From the NCBI GenBank assembly GCA_018645065.1, contig JABGPF010000011.1, forward strand, positions 1-39,525: a stretch of 39,525 nt of DNA, in the 5' to 3' direction. Under the pieces are notes generated by a model, which saw nothing but the letters and a program-made list of their open reading frames with translations, was not told the origin of the DNA and made no database searches. The number at the start of each line of letters is the position of its first letter. Positions within the stretch are counted from its first letter, which is position 1. Below are positions 26,501-34,229 of this stretch, piece after piece. The DNA is from Phycisphaerales bacterium (lineage in GTDB: Bacteria > Planctomycetota > Phycisphaerae > SM23-33). Position numbers and translations under genes: made by a program.

Positions 26501-28196
26501 AAATAGTCGTGTTACCGGCGAAAGTTGCGTCGCCGTCCTGCTGGAGTTCACCGGCTCCGCTGAAGACCCCGCCGTTGTACGTCGTATCGTTATTCAGTTC
26601 GAGCAGACCACCGGAAGAGATCGTAGCCGACGCGTTCGGTCCGAAAGTGACACCTCCGTTGATGCGGGCCGCACCGATCACGTTGATGTCGCTGCTGTTT
26701 ATCAGGAACGTCGTGCCCGCCAGCGTCGCGGTGTCGCTGGTGCCATCGAAGTTCAATGTACTACCGGGATTAAGCGTTACCGGGTTGTTGAAGTTGATCT
26801 CCTGGCCATCGCCGATGCTCATTGTACCGTCGAAGGCGTCGGTAAGTTTGCCCTGGAACATTATGCGGCCGATGCTGGCGTCGACTTCGCCGTTACCGGT
26901 GCCCCCGTCAAGATCGAAGCAGGAGCTCGTCGGTGACGGATCGGCCAGGACCAGAACCTCGCCGCTACCGGGCTTGATGATGCCGTTGTTGATAAGCTGG
27001 CCGTGGATCGTGATGGTGCTGTTGCCGCGGAGTAGGCCTGTGTCTCCATCGTTGCTGCCCAGGGTGAGGTTTTCGTAGACGGTCACGGTGCTACCGGTGC
27101 CCGCGTCGAAGTAGCCTCCGTTGACCTCAAGATCGTCGGTAATGAAGGTGCTGCCATTGCCCACGTCAATGCCCGTTCCGAATAGCCCGGCGGTGTAGGT
27201 GATGCTGGTGGTGTTGTACACGCGGAGATACTCGTCGCCGGTGTAAAGATCGCTACCGTCTGAGACGATGAGGTTGGCTATGTAATCAGAGGCATACATG
27301 TATACCGGTCCACCGTCGAGCAGGTAGACCGTATCGCCCGAGTCGGGCAGACGGTTGCCCGCCCAGTTTGAGGTATTTGTCCAACTCGACGCGCCGATGA
27401 AGTACTTACGCTTCAGATCGATCTGGGTCCAGCCGGCAAGTGATTCCATCGCAAACAGGTCGGTGGCCGAGGGCAATTTGCGTTCGCCCGGGCCGGTCCA
27501 CGGTTGCATAAGGGCCTTTAGGTCCTTGAGGTGGGCGGCGTTTTCATAAGTTGTCGCCGCCATCGTGTTTCCGTTGACCAGCGACGAGTTGAAGTCGTAT
27601 TCATTGTCGAGCAACTGTGGAGCTACATCCCCGTTCAACGGGGCGGGAAGTCCCAGATTGTGACCTATCTCATGCAAGGCAACGGCATACACGTCATACT
27701 TGTCGCGGGCTGGCGAGCCCGCTGGCGCCAGGCCCACGTATCCGACCTCCAACTCGTCAGGGACGCTACCGGAGAACCAGTTGCTCTTGTCGCCCGCAGG
27801 CAAGTCGCGGTAGAGATAGTTGATCATGTCGTATTCGCTGTGATTATCCGTGTTAGGGTCAAAGTACCAATCGGGCTGGAGGCCCGCGAACGTACAGTCC
27901 GCAGCCGTTACGCGATCTCCTGACCGGGCCGTCCAGGCAGTGCTGGCCAGACCGTCGTAGTTACCGTAGCGAACCGTGAACGTCATCGTATGAGTGTCCG
28001 GTATGAGATCCTCCCAGTGCTGTGCGGCGGCATTGAGGACCCGCTCCAACTCGTTAAGATTGGGGTCGTAAGACGGTCTGTAGCTGCCAGCCCGATCAAC
28101 GATGATCTGAATATCCAACGCTGACGCAACCGGGCAAACACCCAGCAGCGTCACGAGGCAAGCAACAACAACGACCAGGCGGTGATTATTACACAT
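23562..28196 (-). CDS. Giant PEP-CTERM/dockerin surface protein with metzincin-like N-terminal domain
   Basis: About 1,544 aa. The ATG at 28196 has AAGGAG 7 nt upstream and begins a signal peptide (HRLVVVVACLVTLLGVCPVASA); the frame extends to 28277. Residues ~30-250 resemble a matrixin-like protease: VALHEIGHNLGL gives HExxHxxG, but the third zinc histidine is replaced (LPAPLN), so activity is doubtful. Next come beta-strand repeats typical of autotransporter-like or parallel beta-helix proteins, including five copies of a ~150-residue unit with FDWDG, a LTINSDQIE-like segment and NTSGPWRLD. Near the C terminus are two dockerin-like calcium loops (DGDTDGDRDVDGDDYANLL and DFNDDHIVNLADFVIMRR). 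It ends in PEP-CTERM: TPEPAALVMLALGGMALVRRRK. Probably an extracellular matrix or surface protein. Confidence 0.88.
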   Translation of the reverse strand: MCNNHRLVVVVACLVTLLGVCPVASALDIQIIVDRAGSYRPSYDPNLNELERVLNAAAQHWEDLIPDTHTMTFTVRYGNYDGLASTAWTARSGDRVTAADCTFAGLQPDWYFDPNTDNHSEYDMINYLYRDLPAGDKSNWFSGSVPDELEVGYVGLAPAGSPARDKYDVYAVALHEIGHNLGLPAPLNGDVAPQLLDNEYDFNSSLVNGNTMAATTYENAAHLKDLKALMQPWTGPGERKLPSATDLFAMESLAGWTQIDLKRKYFIGASSWTNTSNWAGNRLPDSGDTVYLLDGGPVYMYASDYIANLIVSDGSDLYTGDEYLRVYNTTSITYTAGLFGTGIDVGNGSTFITDDLEVNGGYFDAGTGSTVTVYENLTLGSNDGDTGLLRGNSTITIHGQLINNGIIKPGSGEVLVLADPSPTSSCFDLDGGTGNGEVDASIGRIMFQGKLTDAFDGTMSIGDGQEINFNNPVTLNPGSTLNFDGTSDTATLAGTTFLINSSDINVIGAARINGGVTFGPNASATISSGGLLELNNDTTYNGGVFSGAGELQQDGDATFAGNTTISVDMFDWDGVTISSTTINPGITLTINSDQIDGGTDGYDGIVTVNSGVLSVNTSGPWRLDSGATLNLHKTTTARPEVRGSATMEVHGTIDVMTEGEIDCNSVIHSEAQINVPPGATLYWEDPVLFAGGTHTSPGNWVINDDVTITASTTLNVTSLDLDGHGSELGDLTVSSGVALIINANQIESMPADGFDGTLTLNSGTAAVNVPGEFRIDNKLVLNDTGGGKPTLNGSPIEMCGDIEVTGTGRINPDVQFTSSASVQVAAASDKLELIGDVEYRGGSYTGAGTLFHGGDVNVTASTTIDVGTFDWDGGGGTPQTTIGSGDTLTINASQIETSPTADGYDGAIILNSGTLAVNTSGPWRLDGSLLLNDTGTTYPEVTGSQMRVFGTLTVANKCNITAAIVIEPGSSVSIPDYNDALNLTGPTTFRGGSITGFGTLRQMAPATVTADTTIDVALYNWDGFAGMAGDCTVQSGVTFTINSDKIEESPTFDGYSAVLTLNSGIVEVNTDDPWRLLGTMDMNNTGGGTPTLRGAGVIISGNVATQGLAQILSNVYFDNPKVTLPSTGDILILDGSTTYNGGSYTGSGKLYQSGNAIIEDDTTIATGTFDWDGNAASEISVQPNVTFTIDSNAIDGSGGGYMGQTNVNTGGKLSVQCPWALNSSGVVILHAATLTGGAIDNGGEISGSGKIDVTGLTHRGTLIASSGPLTIQTNTGAVFRSTSTTTLNSDIKLVGSLIVEPGATVSGTGDLIVAAGSNLSGAAVLGVDLINYGQVEPGSSAGLLTVMGDYTQNSNAALEIELGGTTRGSQYDALIVSHTASFNGDLDVVLIGGFMPVSGNKFDILDWGARVGQFDPVSLPVLSAGLGWDASKLYTLGQIAVITVVSIDGDTDGDRDVDGDDYANLLAQFGGAPGEESADFNDDHIVNLADFVIMRRNFGNASAPTPESQSETPEPAALVMLALGGMALVRRRKNKANQRNRAAR

Positions 28197-28277
28197 AACC
28201 CTGCTCCTTATCGGTTCGGATCCAGTGGGCGCAGATTCTCCAGATAGTCCTGGCTGACGAGTTCCCCGCGGCAACAC

Positions 28278-28711
28278 ATATTGTATGAATTGTCTTATTC
28301 ATCGGGTCAGTTTTCCCGATCAGACGCGGAAACGGGCACCCGCGGAGACCTGGCCAGTTGTTCGCCACACAGGCATCCAGCCAAGAGGGACGAAATGTCC
28401 GCGACTCAGTTATTAGTAGTCCTGCCGATCACGATTTGCAGCGGACTAGAACGGTAGTATTATATCCGCGGATGGGGATTAATCAAAAAAGATATTCAAG
28501 ATCGCACACAGCAATTATGCACTGTGAAAAAATCTTGCGCGGCCTGTAAGTCTTCTATTTCCCTCTTGTTGTGAAAATGCGAAACTCTATGAAAAGTATA
28601 TTGGACTATAAAGAACGGATGCATCGGCACAGTTGGCCGGTGAAATAACTCCAAAAGGATACTAAACACCCGGGCCCAACCGCACCGGTGATTAAGTAGT
28701 TCGGAGTAAAA
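28278..28711. other. Intergenic region upstream of the surface protein and the SUKH relic
   Basis: About 430 bases between the divergent surface-protein gene (-) and the SUKH relic (+). It should contain both promoters. AT-rich stretches (for example near 28480-28520 and 28590-28612) could be promoters, but none is convincing. A 63-codon plus-strand frame at 28358-28549 has no protein-like features. Confidence 0.45.
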
Positions 28712-29168
28712 ATGACTGAAGAAGATATCCTGCTCATCGAAAATGAGCTCTCGATAACGCTTCCTGCCTTCTGAGGATGCTGGACTACCCCCTTCCTGGT
28801 GGAGACTCGGAGAATTACGGGCTATGCAATCATCCGAGAGAAATCATAGAAGAGAACAAAGGGATGAAAAACAGGGGGGGGGTTTCGATGTCCCGTGGCC
28901 AAATAGTCTGTTCATTATTGGATTTGACGGTTGCGGCAACTACTACTTCGTAGACTTACACGGGAACGAAGAGCGAGTGCATTTGGCTGCTCACGAGCGA
29001 CGTTTCAATCCCGATCAACTCAACCAAATAGCGGAAAAATACGAGAGCATCGCGAAATACGTAGTCTACCTCCAGGGAGTCGAGGAGGAGATCAGGGCGT
29101 TCGAAGCGGCCCCGGAAAGTCCCGGGGAACAACAAGCACCGAAAAAGTGGTGGCAATTCTGGAAATAG
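28712..29168 (+). pseudogene. SUKH (SMI1/KNR4) immunity-type protein, broken by two frame shifts
   Basis: The protein can be read across three frames. From the ATG at 28712 (GGAG 5 nt upstream) frame A gives MTEEDILLIENELSITLPAF, the typical SUKH N terminus, then a TGA at 28772. Frame B (from 28771) continues with LRMLDYPLPGGDSENYGLC and NHPREIIEENKG. At a run of nine G (28874-28882) the frame shifts again to C: NSLFIIGFDGCGNYYFVDLH and ERVHLAAHE, the SUKH core, ending KKWWQFWK at 29168. Both shifts fit loss of one base. SUKH proteins are often immunity proteins against polymorphic toxins; no toxin is nearby. The G-run could be a sequencing error, but the first break is not in a homopolymer, so a real pseudogene is more likely. 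Confidence 0.8.
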
Positions 29169-29197
29169 AAACTCCGAACAAATCGCTGGCTTTGACG

Positions 29198-29500
29198 TTA
29201 TATGAGGCACAAAAATAAATTGGCTTGAAAGTCCGGCACACCGAATAGCAGCCCCAAAAGCGTCGTCAGTTCCTTAGGCGTACTCTTTGCGATCTCCTGA
29301 AGAGACTCAGCAAGCGTCTTGGCTCCGAAAGCGACCAGTTTAGAGCATCGCTGGGCCTTGACCGAAGCCATAAGCTTCTTGCGTTTTTCGACTGTAGTCA
29401 GATCCAGACTGGAGAGTTTGCGGCAGCCTGTGCAGCCGAATTCCTTCTCGAAGGCTTTGGAGAATTTCCTGTTGGCATTATAACCGCAGCCGCACCGCTG
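29198..29500 (-). pseudogene. 3' fragment of a C_GCAxxG_C_C-type redox protein, in frame behind znuB
   Basis: About 100 codons with no start codon before the middle, lying directly after the znuB stop (TGA at 29501-29503) and in the same reading frame, ending at TAA 29198-29200. The translation contains RKFSKAFEKEFGCTGCRKL, SLDLTTVEKRKK and QRCSKLVAFGAKTLAESL, which match the second half of C_GCAxxG_C_C proteins (the FG-x-x-x-C-R-x-L segment and the later C-x-K-x-V). The N-terminal half with the CGAxxG motif is missing. In this family genes are often next to transporters, as I recall, and that fits here. It may be a deletion remnant fused to the end of the operon. A cysteine-containing extension of the permease by stop readthrough is possible but unsupported. 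Confidence 0.6.
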
Positions 29501-30352
29501 TCATCTTTTTTGCGCCACGTGCAAAACAAACCATAGGCCCCGGCGGATCGCGCTGATCGCAACCGCCCCGCCCAAGACGACACAGGCGGTCGCGGCGATG
29601 GTCTGGTTAGTGGGCAGGTCGCGGCTGAATGATACGTACAGTCCGCCCATGGTCGCCGCGACAGCCGCTATCGTCGAGATTATCATAACCAGCCAGAGCT
29701 TTCGACTCAGCAAAAGCGCCGTTGACGGCGCGACGACCAGATAGCAAAACACAAGCAGCGAGCCGGCGACTTTCGAAGCGGCCGAAACCGCCAGGCCCAA
29801 CGCGAAAAAGTACAACAACTCCCACAACACCACGCGCAGGCCAAGAACTCTTGCGGTCTCCCGGTCCAGAAACGTGTAAAGCGTCGGGCGAAGAAACGTC
29901 AACAGATAAACGCCGACCGGGATGAATATCCAAAGGATAAGACTCAGATCCGCATCCGAAGCAAGGATCAGGTCACCGTACAACAATGCTTTGACGTCCT
30001 GCAGCCCAAAACCGCTGTGAGCGACTATCAGGATGCTGGCAGCCGACGCCAAAACGAAAACCACCCCCAGAACCGCATCGCGCGGAAGGCGGTTGTTCTC
30101 GAACGGATAGCTCAACACTATCACAGTCGCCAGCGTCAAGGTCGTAGCGCCCAGAAACGGATGAATGTGACACATGATGGCGGCAGCTATCCCGCAGGCA
30201 GCGACTTCCGACAGCGCAATCCCGATAAACACCACGCGCTTGAGAATCACAAATACGCCCAACATTGCGCAGACCGAACCGATCGCGGCGCCTGCTATGA
30301 CTGCTTCAGGAAACATTTCAAATATTGCCCGCATGTTCTCCCACATGATCAC
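29501..30352 (-). CDS. znuB: Zinc/manganese-type ABC transporter permease (ZnuB-like)
   Basis: Integral membrane permease of the ABC-3 family, 283 aa, with about eight hydrophobic segments (e.g. AVIAGAAIGSVCAMLGVFVI, GIALSEVAACGIAAAIMC, FALGLAVSAASKVAGSLLVF). The GIALSEVAACGIA stretch matches the conserved ALSEVAHAGIA-type region, and LLVFCYLVVAPSTALLL is the family C-terminal helix pair. It carries the metal across the inner membrane with the ATPase and binding protein encoded upstream; its ATG overlaps the ATPase stop (ATGA, 30349-30352). Family members move zinc, manganese or iron; zinc is inferred from the neighbours. Confidence 0.93.
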   Translation of the reverse strand: MIMWENMRAIFEMFPEAVIAGAAIGSVCAMLGVFVILKRVVFIGIALSEVAACGIAAAIMCHIHPFLGATTLTLATVIVLSYPFENNRLPRDAVLGVVFVLASAASILIVAHSGFGLQDVKALLYGDLILASDADLSLILWIFIPVGVYLLTFLRPTLYTFLDRETARVLGLRVVLWELLYFFALGLAVSAASKVAGSLLVFCYLVVAPSTALLLSRKLWLVMIISTIAAVAATMGGLYVSFSRDLPTNQTIAATACVVLGGAVAISAIRRGLWFVLHVAQKR

Positions 30353-31053
30353 CGCCCTCCTTTCGCCATTGCGAACACATCGGATGTTTCAGCCAAGCGA
30401 ACTCGCCCATGTTCAACCAGACAAACCTGCGGCGGTAGTTCCAGCACTTCGTGCATTCCGTGAACAGCCATCAGAACGGTCTTGCCTTCATCCCGGCTGA
30501 GCCTCAGCAGATGGGCGAAGACCTCCTTTTCAGATTTCTCATCAAGTTGTGAGGTCGGTTCGTCCATGATGAAGACCTCGGCTCGGCTGACGAACGCCCT
30601 GGCGAGCATGGCTTTCTGCTTCATCCCTCCCGAAAGCTCCGAGAAGGTCTTATCGGCATGATCGCCCAAACCAAATGCATCCAACGCCTCCTGAACGCTT
30701 CGTTTGAGTTTCTTCGCTGCGCGACGCCACCACCCCAACTGCGGATAGAGCCCCATCGCTATGATCTGTCGCAACGATACCGGGTAAAGTGGATCAATCG
30801 TCCCGTGCTGGGGCACATATCCCGGCCGCACGGTCCCAAATGGCGTGACGATCTCACCGCGTCTAGGTCGAATCAGCCCGAGAATCGCGCGAAGCAGCGT
30901 TGTCTTGCCCGCGCCGTTTGGACCGACAAAAGGCATAAACGCACCACGTGGGATATCAAGCGAAGCGTTGTGGATCACCTCCTGTCGGCCGTAGGCTATA
31001 GAGACGTTTCGGCAGGTAATTATCGCCTCGCTATTCGGTGTTCTTGCAGTCAT
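30349..31053 (-). CDS. znuC: Zinc-type ABC transporter ATP-binding protein (ZnuC-like)
   Basis: ATPase of 234 aa. Walker A is GPNGAGKTTLLRA (~40), the Q-loop region VPQHGTID, the ABC signature LSGGMKQKAMLARAF, Walker B EVFIMDEPTSQLD and the switch histidine MAVHGMHE. This is the metal-transport (ZnuC/MntB) subgroup by its length and by its partners. It overlaps the gene for the binding protein (31050-31053) and that of the permease, so the three are translationally coupled. Confidence 0.93.
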   Translation of the reverse strand: MTARTPNSEAIITCRNVSIAYGRQEVIHNASLDIPRGAFMPFVGPNGAGKTTLLRAILGLIRPRRGEIVTPFGTVRPGYVPQHGTIDPLYPVSLRQIIAMGLYPQLGWWRRAAKKLKRSVQEALDAFGLGDHADKTFSELSGGMKQKAMLARAFVSRAEVFIMDEPTSQLDEKSEKEVFAHLLRLSRDEGKTVLMAVHGMHEVLELPPQVCLVEHGRVRLAETSDVFAMAKGGR

Positions 31054-32090
31054 TTCCCAGCCGCCTTGCTTACACGATTAATGATCATGTCAATCAAAGT
31101 CAGATAGTCGGCAGCTTCTTTCTGCCCGTTTACGGATATCGCACAAACCACAACAGCAGCACCGGTCTTACGGGCGACGAGGTCGGCAGCCTTGCGGCTG
31201 TACGCTGGTTCCATAAGGATCACGCCGACGCTCCGGGCCTTGGCGAGTTTCATAACCTTCAGCAAGTGCGCGCCGCTTGGCGGCACGCCGGGTTTTGGTT
31301 CGAGTTCCGCCGCCACGATCAGCCCGAACCGGTTAACGAAGTACGACCAACTCCGATGGTGCGTAATGATCTTACTTCCCTTCAGAGGACGCATAACAGC
31401 CAGCCATCCGCCTAACTCCCCGGTGAGCTTCCGAGCGGCCAAATACTCGTCCAACGTGCCTTTGAGCTCCATCGCCCACAGCTTCCCACCACCGATTTTC
31501 TCGACCAACTTCACCCCGAACATCCGCTCATCGAGGGCCTTCTGAAACGCTGTCAGGTTCTTCTCGAATGCCTTGGCGTTCTCCGGCGACAGTTTCGCCA
31601 GACGCTTGGTGATCGACCCAGCCACAATCCGGGCGTTCAGCGGATCAAGCCAATAGTGCGGATTGCCCTGGGGATGAACATCTCCGAGTTCTCGCGTGAC
31701 TTTGGTCTTTGGCACTTCCAAGCGGAGCACCTTCTCCGATGCGTCAAGATGCCCGGGCTTTCCTATACGGATAGCCCTGTTGCGTGACCCGTCAATAATC
31801 AGTTCTTCGTACCCGATTTCCAACTCGAGCCCGACGCGAATCCACAGGTCCGCCTTGCGGGCCAGCATCATGAAACTTGGTTTGGCCTGGACGTAGTGGG
31901 GGTTCTCGTATCCAGTGGCGATACTCGAAACGGCCACCTTCTCCCCACCAATAGCCTGGGCGATCGATTTCAGGTCCGTGGTGGTTGTAACGATCCGCAG
32001 CTTCTCGGTTTTAGGCGCCGCAGAAACGTCCCTTATCGCCACAACAAGCAACATCACAAGTATCGTTCGTCGTATCATTACGTATTTCAT
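31050..32090 (-). CDS. znuA: Zinc-type ABC transporter substrate-binding protein (ZnuA-like)
   Basis: Cluster A-I metal-binding protein of 346 aa with a signal peptide (RTILVMLLVVAIRDVSA). The three histidine ligands of the family can be seen in ENPHYVQAKPS, GNPHYWLDP and THHRSWSYF, and a later acidic residue (LMEPAYSRKAAD) may complete the site. The long His/Asp-rich loop of many ZnuA proteins is short here (GDVHPQGNPHYW), so specificity for zinc over manganese is not certain from this gene alone. AAGGAG stands 7 nt before the ATG. It follows the outer-membrane protein gene by about 30 nt. Confidence 0.92.
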   Translation of the reverse strand: MKYVMIRRTILVMLLVVAIRDVSAAPKTEKLRIVTTTTDLKSIAQAIGGEKVAVSSIATGYENPHYVQAKPSFMMLARKADLWIRVGLELEIGYEELIIDGSRNRAIRIGKPGHLDASEKVLRLEVPKTKVTRELGDVHPQGNPHYWLDPLNARIVAGSITKRLAKLSPENAKAFEKNLTAFQKALDERMFGVKLVEKIGGGKLWAMELKGTLDEYLAARKLTGELGGWLAVMRPLKGSKIITHHRSWSYFVNRFGLIVAAELEPKPGVPPSGAHLLKVMKLAKARSVGVILMEPAYSRKAADLVARKTGAAVVVCAISVNGQKEAADYLTLIDMIINRVSKAAGK

Positions 32091-32122
32091 TTCAAAACTC
32101 CTTGAACTCTGATTATGCGTTA

Positions 32123-33502
32123 TCAGTACTTATGCGCGCGATGCGGGCCAAGCCCGAAAATCAACTGCAAGAACACCTGGTGGTCGTCAGGGCTTCCGCC
32201 CACTTCGAAGTTGCGACGGCTGTACTGATATCCCAGCCGCCAGGAACAAAACTCGCTCTGCAAAAAGGTCAGGTAAGCCGACCAGGCGTTCTCGTGCAAA
32301 TTCGCGGCCTCGGGCCACTGCGAGAAATCGTATCGACCGCCGACAGCCCACTGGCGTGCAAACTGGTAATCAGCAGCGGTATACAGTCCTATGGTGTTCT
32401 CCTGTCGGTCGGCCAATTCCTTCTGGGCGGCAATCACTTCGGTCCTCCACGCCAAAGCCTTGTACAATCCTTTCCTCGGATGGCGCCACTTGTAGGTCAG
32501 GTCGACCCCTTCCATCCACGTCCTCCGCCCGCCATGCCCGTGATCGTTAGGTGCAGTTGCGGCGCTGAAGCCGACCTCCAGCGTTGAATCGGCGTCGAGA
32601 TCGTGAAATGTTTTTAGATGCGCCAGGTGGACAAAGTCGTCGGCCTCGTGACCGGCGAACATGTTCCCATCGTCGTTATGAAGGCTCTCGTAGGTCAGTT
32701 CAATATACTTGTCCCACGGGTTCGGAACCAACCAGCTCACCGAGACGCCCTCGCCAGCAAGGCCTTCAGGCCCGAAGTAATCCCGCACAACCAGGGGATA
32801 CTCCACCCACGGAAGAGCATGCAGGTGCCTGGTGTTGGCCTGCCCAAATTTCGCCCGAAACTTTCCAACCTTGGCCTGCAAGTCCCAGGGCATATCCAAT
32901 AGCGTCAGATAGGCTTCCTCGACGTGGATCTCGTAGTGTGATCCGTGGGCCAAATGCCCCGGCTCCCGGGCCTCGTGCCCCTCCTCATGTTCATGGGCCT
33001 TGTGAATCCCGAGAAAAATATCGGCCCGCGAGTGTGCATCAACACTGCCCGAAATCCCAATCTCCAATTCGCGGAACAGCCACTGGTCGTCCAGTTCGCC
33101 GCCTTCGCGACTGTCATAGTGTCCGACGAAGTCGCCGATAATGCTGATCTCGGGATTGAAGCTCTGGATCGTCCGCCCCAGATTGAACCAACCTCCGGGT
33201 TGCTCCCTGGTCCCGGCGTCATCGAGCATTTTGTCCAACACACCGGCAAGCTGGTCTTCACCGGAGGACTCCCCGTCGCCGACAAGGCGAGATTCCTGAA
33301 GTTGCTCGATCTTACTGTTTAGACGGTTGATTTCGGCTTTGTGTGCCTCGGCTTGGGCCTTGAGCATGGCGCGGAGTTCCTGAAGCTCCTGCCTCACACT
33401 CTGGACATTCCCAACCGGTGCAGGCTTGTCCTGGCCAAAAACCGGTATCGCCCACAACACCATCAGCACAGGGGCGCACGGGAGAATAATTCGTTTTAAC
33501 AT
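32123..33502 (-). CDS. His-rich outer-membrane beta-barrel protein of the metal operon
   Basis: Predicted porin-like protein, 459 aa. A signal peptide (MLKRIILPCAPVLMVLWAIPVFG) is followed by a coiled coil (residues ~35-70: RQELQELRAMLKAQAE ... SKIEQLQE), then a barrel region with alternating aromatic strands (SIIGDFVGHYDS, FRELEIGISGSV, VEEAYLTLL) ending FLQLIFGLGPHRAHKY. A loop at about residues 165-190 is remarkable: HKAHEHEEGHEA and PGHLAHGSHYEIH hold nine histidines. Another stretch has PNDHGHGG. Histidine clusters of this kind bind zinc or copper. Its position directly before znuA, 33 nt away, suggests it brings the metal through the outer membrane. It resembles the family sometimes annotated as zinc-regulated outer membrane protein, which I name from memory. 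Confidence 0.82.
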   Translation of the reverse strand: MLKRIILPCAPVLMVLWAIPVFGQDKPAPVGNVQSVRQELQELRAMLKAQAEAHKAEINRLNSKIEQLQESRLVGDGESSGEDQLAGVLDKMLDDAGTREQPGGWFNLGRTIQSFNPEISIIGDFVGHYDSREGGELDDQWLFRELEIGISGSVDAHSRADIFLGIHKAHEHEEGHEAREPGHLAHGSHYEIHVEEAYLTLLDMPWDLQAKVGKFRAKFGQANTRHLHALPWVEYPLVVRDYFGPEGLAGEGVSVSWLVPNPWDKYIELTYESLHNDDGNMFAGHEADDFVHLAHLKTFHDLDADSTLEVGFSAATAPNDHGHGGRRTWMEGVDLTYKWRHPRKGLYKALAWRTEVIAAQKELADRQENTIGLYTAADYQFARQWAVGGRYDFSQWPEAANLHENAWSAYLTFLQSEFCSWRLGYQYSRRNFEVGGSPDDHQVFLQLIFGLGPHRAHKY

Positions 33503-33604
33503 TTTGCATCCTTTCCTACGGTTGCAGACAGCGCGCGACGATCCGACAATTCAAATCAAGGTCGAGCGCAACAAGCCGGACAGGACACAAAGGTCCCGCC
33601 GGTC

Positions 33605-34036
33605 TTAAGCGATATGTATTGGACAGGATACAGGAGGGGCCCGCGAAAGACCGGGTAGAGCGTGTCGGGAGGAGATGGGAGTATGCAACCGAACGACTGG
33701 CCGCGATGACGGACTCTGCATCTGGTGCAGATCACCCGTATCAGAACACGATTGGACTGGACGGGTCTTTAGAAAATCGCAGACAAGGCACGATTCGCCC
33801 GACACCTCCGTGCCGCGTCCGTCCAACGATATGCGCGACGTGGAGTCATCGTCGCCACAGTCATGGCAGGTCCCCGACTCTGCATGATTGTCGGCCTTGA
33901 AATCGCTGCGACCGAGATCGGATTCATGGCCTGAGCAATCCGCCACAACATGGAACGCATGTACACCAAGCACCGCAGCGAACATCGCCGCAAGAGCAAG
34001 AATACGAGCTGTCATAATAGTGCTGTCGGACTTCAT
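33605..34036 (-). CDS. Small exported Cys/His-rich protein heading the metal operon
   Basis: About 143 aa, not recognised. From the ATG at 34036 (MKSDSTIMTARILALAAMFA) a signal peptide leads into a mature part rich in Cys, His and Asp: FHVVADCSGHESD, GTCHDCGDDDS, SCLVCDFLK and VQSCSDTGD, with CHDC and CLVC as obvious metal-site candidates. The frame continues to a TTG at 34084, but that lies inside the -10 region of the promoter found at 34087-34113, so a downstream start is better; another ATG is at 34015. DUF2946-like secreted proteins have a similar shape. It precedes the outer-membrane protein gene by ~100 nt and is probably in the same transcript. A zinc-binding or chaperone role is inferred. 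Confidence 0.65.
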   Translation of the reverse strand: MKSDSTIMTARILALAAMFAAVLGVHAFHVVADCSGHESDLGRSDFKADNHAESGTCHDCGDDDSTSRISLDGRGTEVSGESCLVCDFLKTRPVQSCSDTGDLHQMQSPSSRPVVRLHTPISSRHALPGLSRAPPVSCPIHIA

Positions 34037-34086
34037 GTTATCCGCCGATACGATGGAACACCGAAATCTAAGGTTACCAAACAACT

Positions 34087-34113
34087 ATTATCGAACCCTC
34101 ACCACCGTGTCAA
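34087..34113 (-). promoter_or_regulatory. Promoter of the metal-uptake operon
   Basis: Minus strand: perfect TTGACA (34113-34108), 15-bp spacer and GATAAT (34092-34087). The spacer is short by two bases. I looked for a Zur/Fur-type palindrome around it and found none I would trust. Confidence 0.55.
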
Positions 34114-34229
34114 GTCTATTGTCCACTGGCGGCACGCCATTCCATCAACCGCTGGCAGTGCGCTAATTTCTGGTGCATTCATAATCTCACCAGGTGCCCC
34201 ACTGCTCCGCCGCTCCACAGCCGTCGCCC

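Noticed and set aside
28358-28549. 63-codon plus-strand frame before the SUKH relic
   Set aside because: No ribosome site, no recognisable motif, and the composition is not protein-like.
29471-29503. UGA after znuB as a selenocysteine codon joining permease and fragment
   Set aside because: No convincing SECIS-like stem-loop follows the UGA, and the permease already ends at a normal length.
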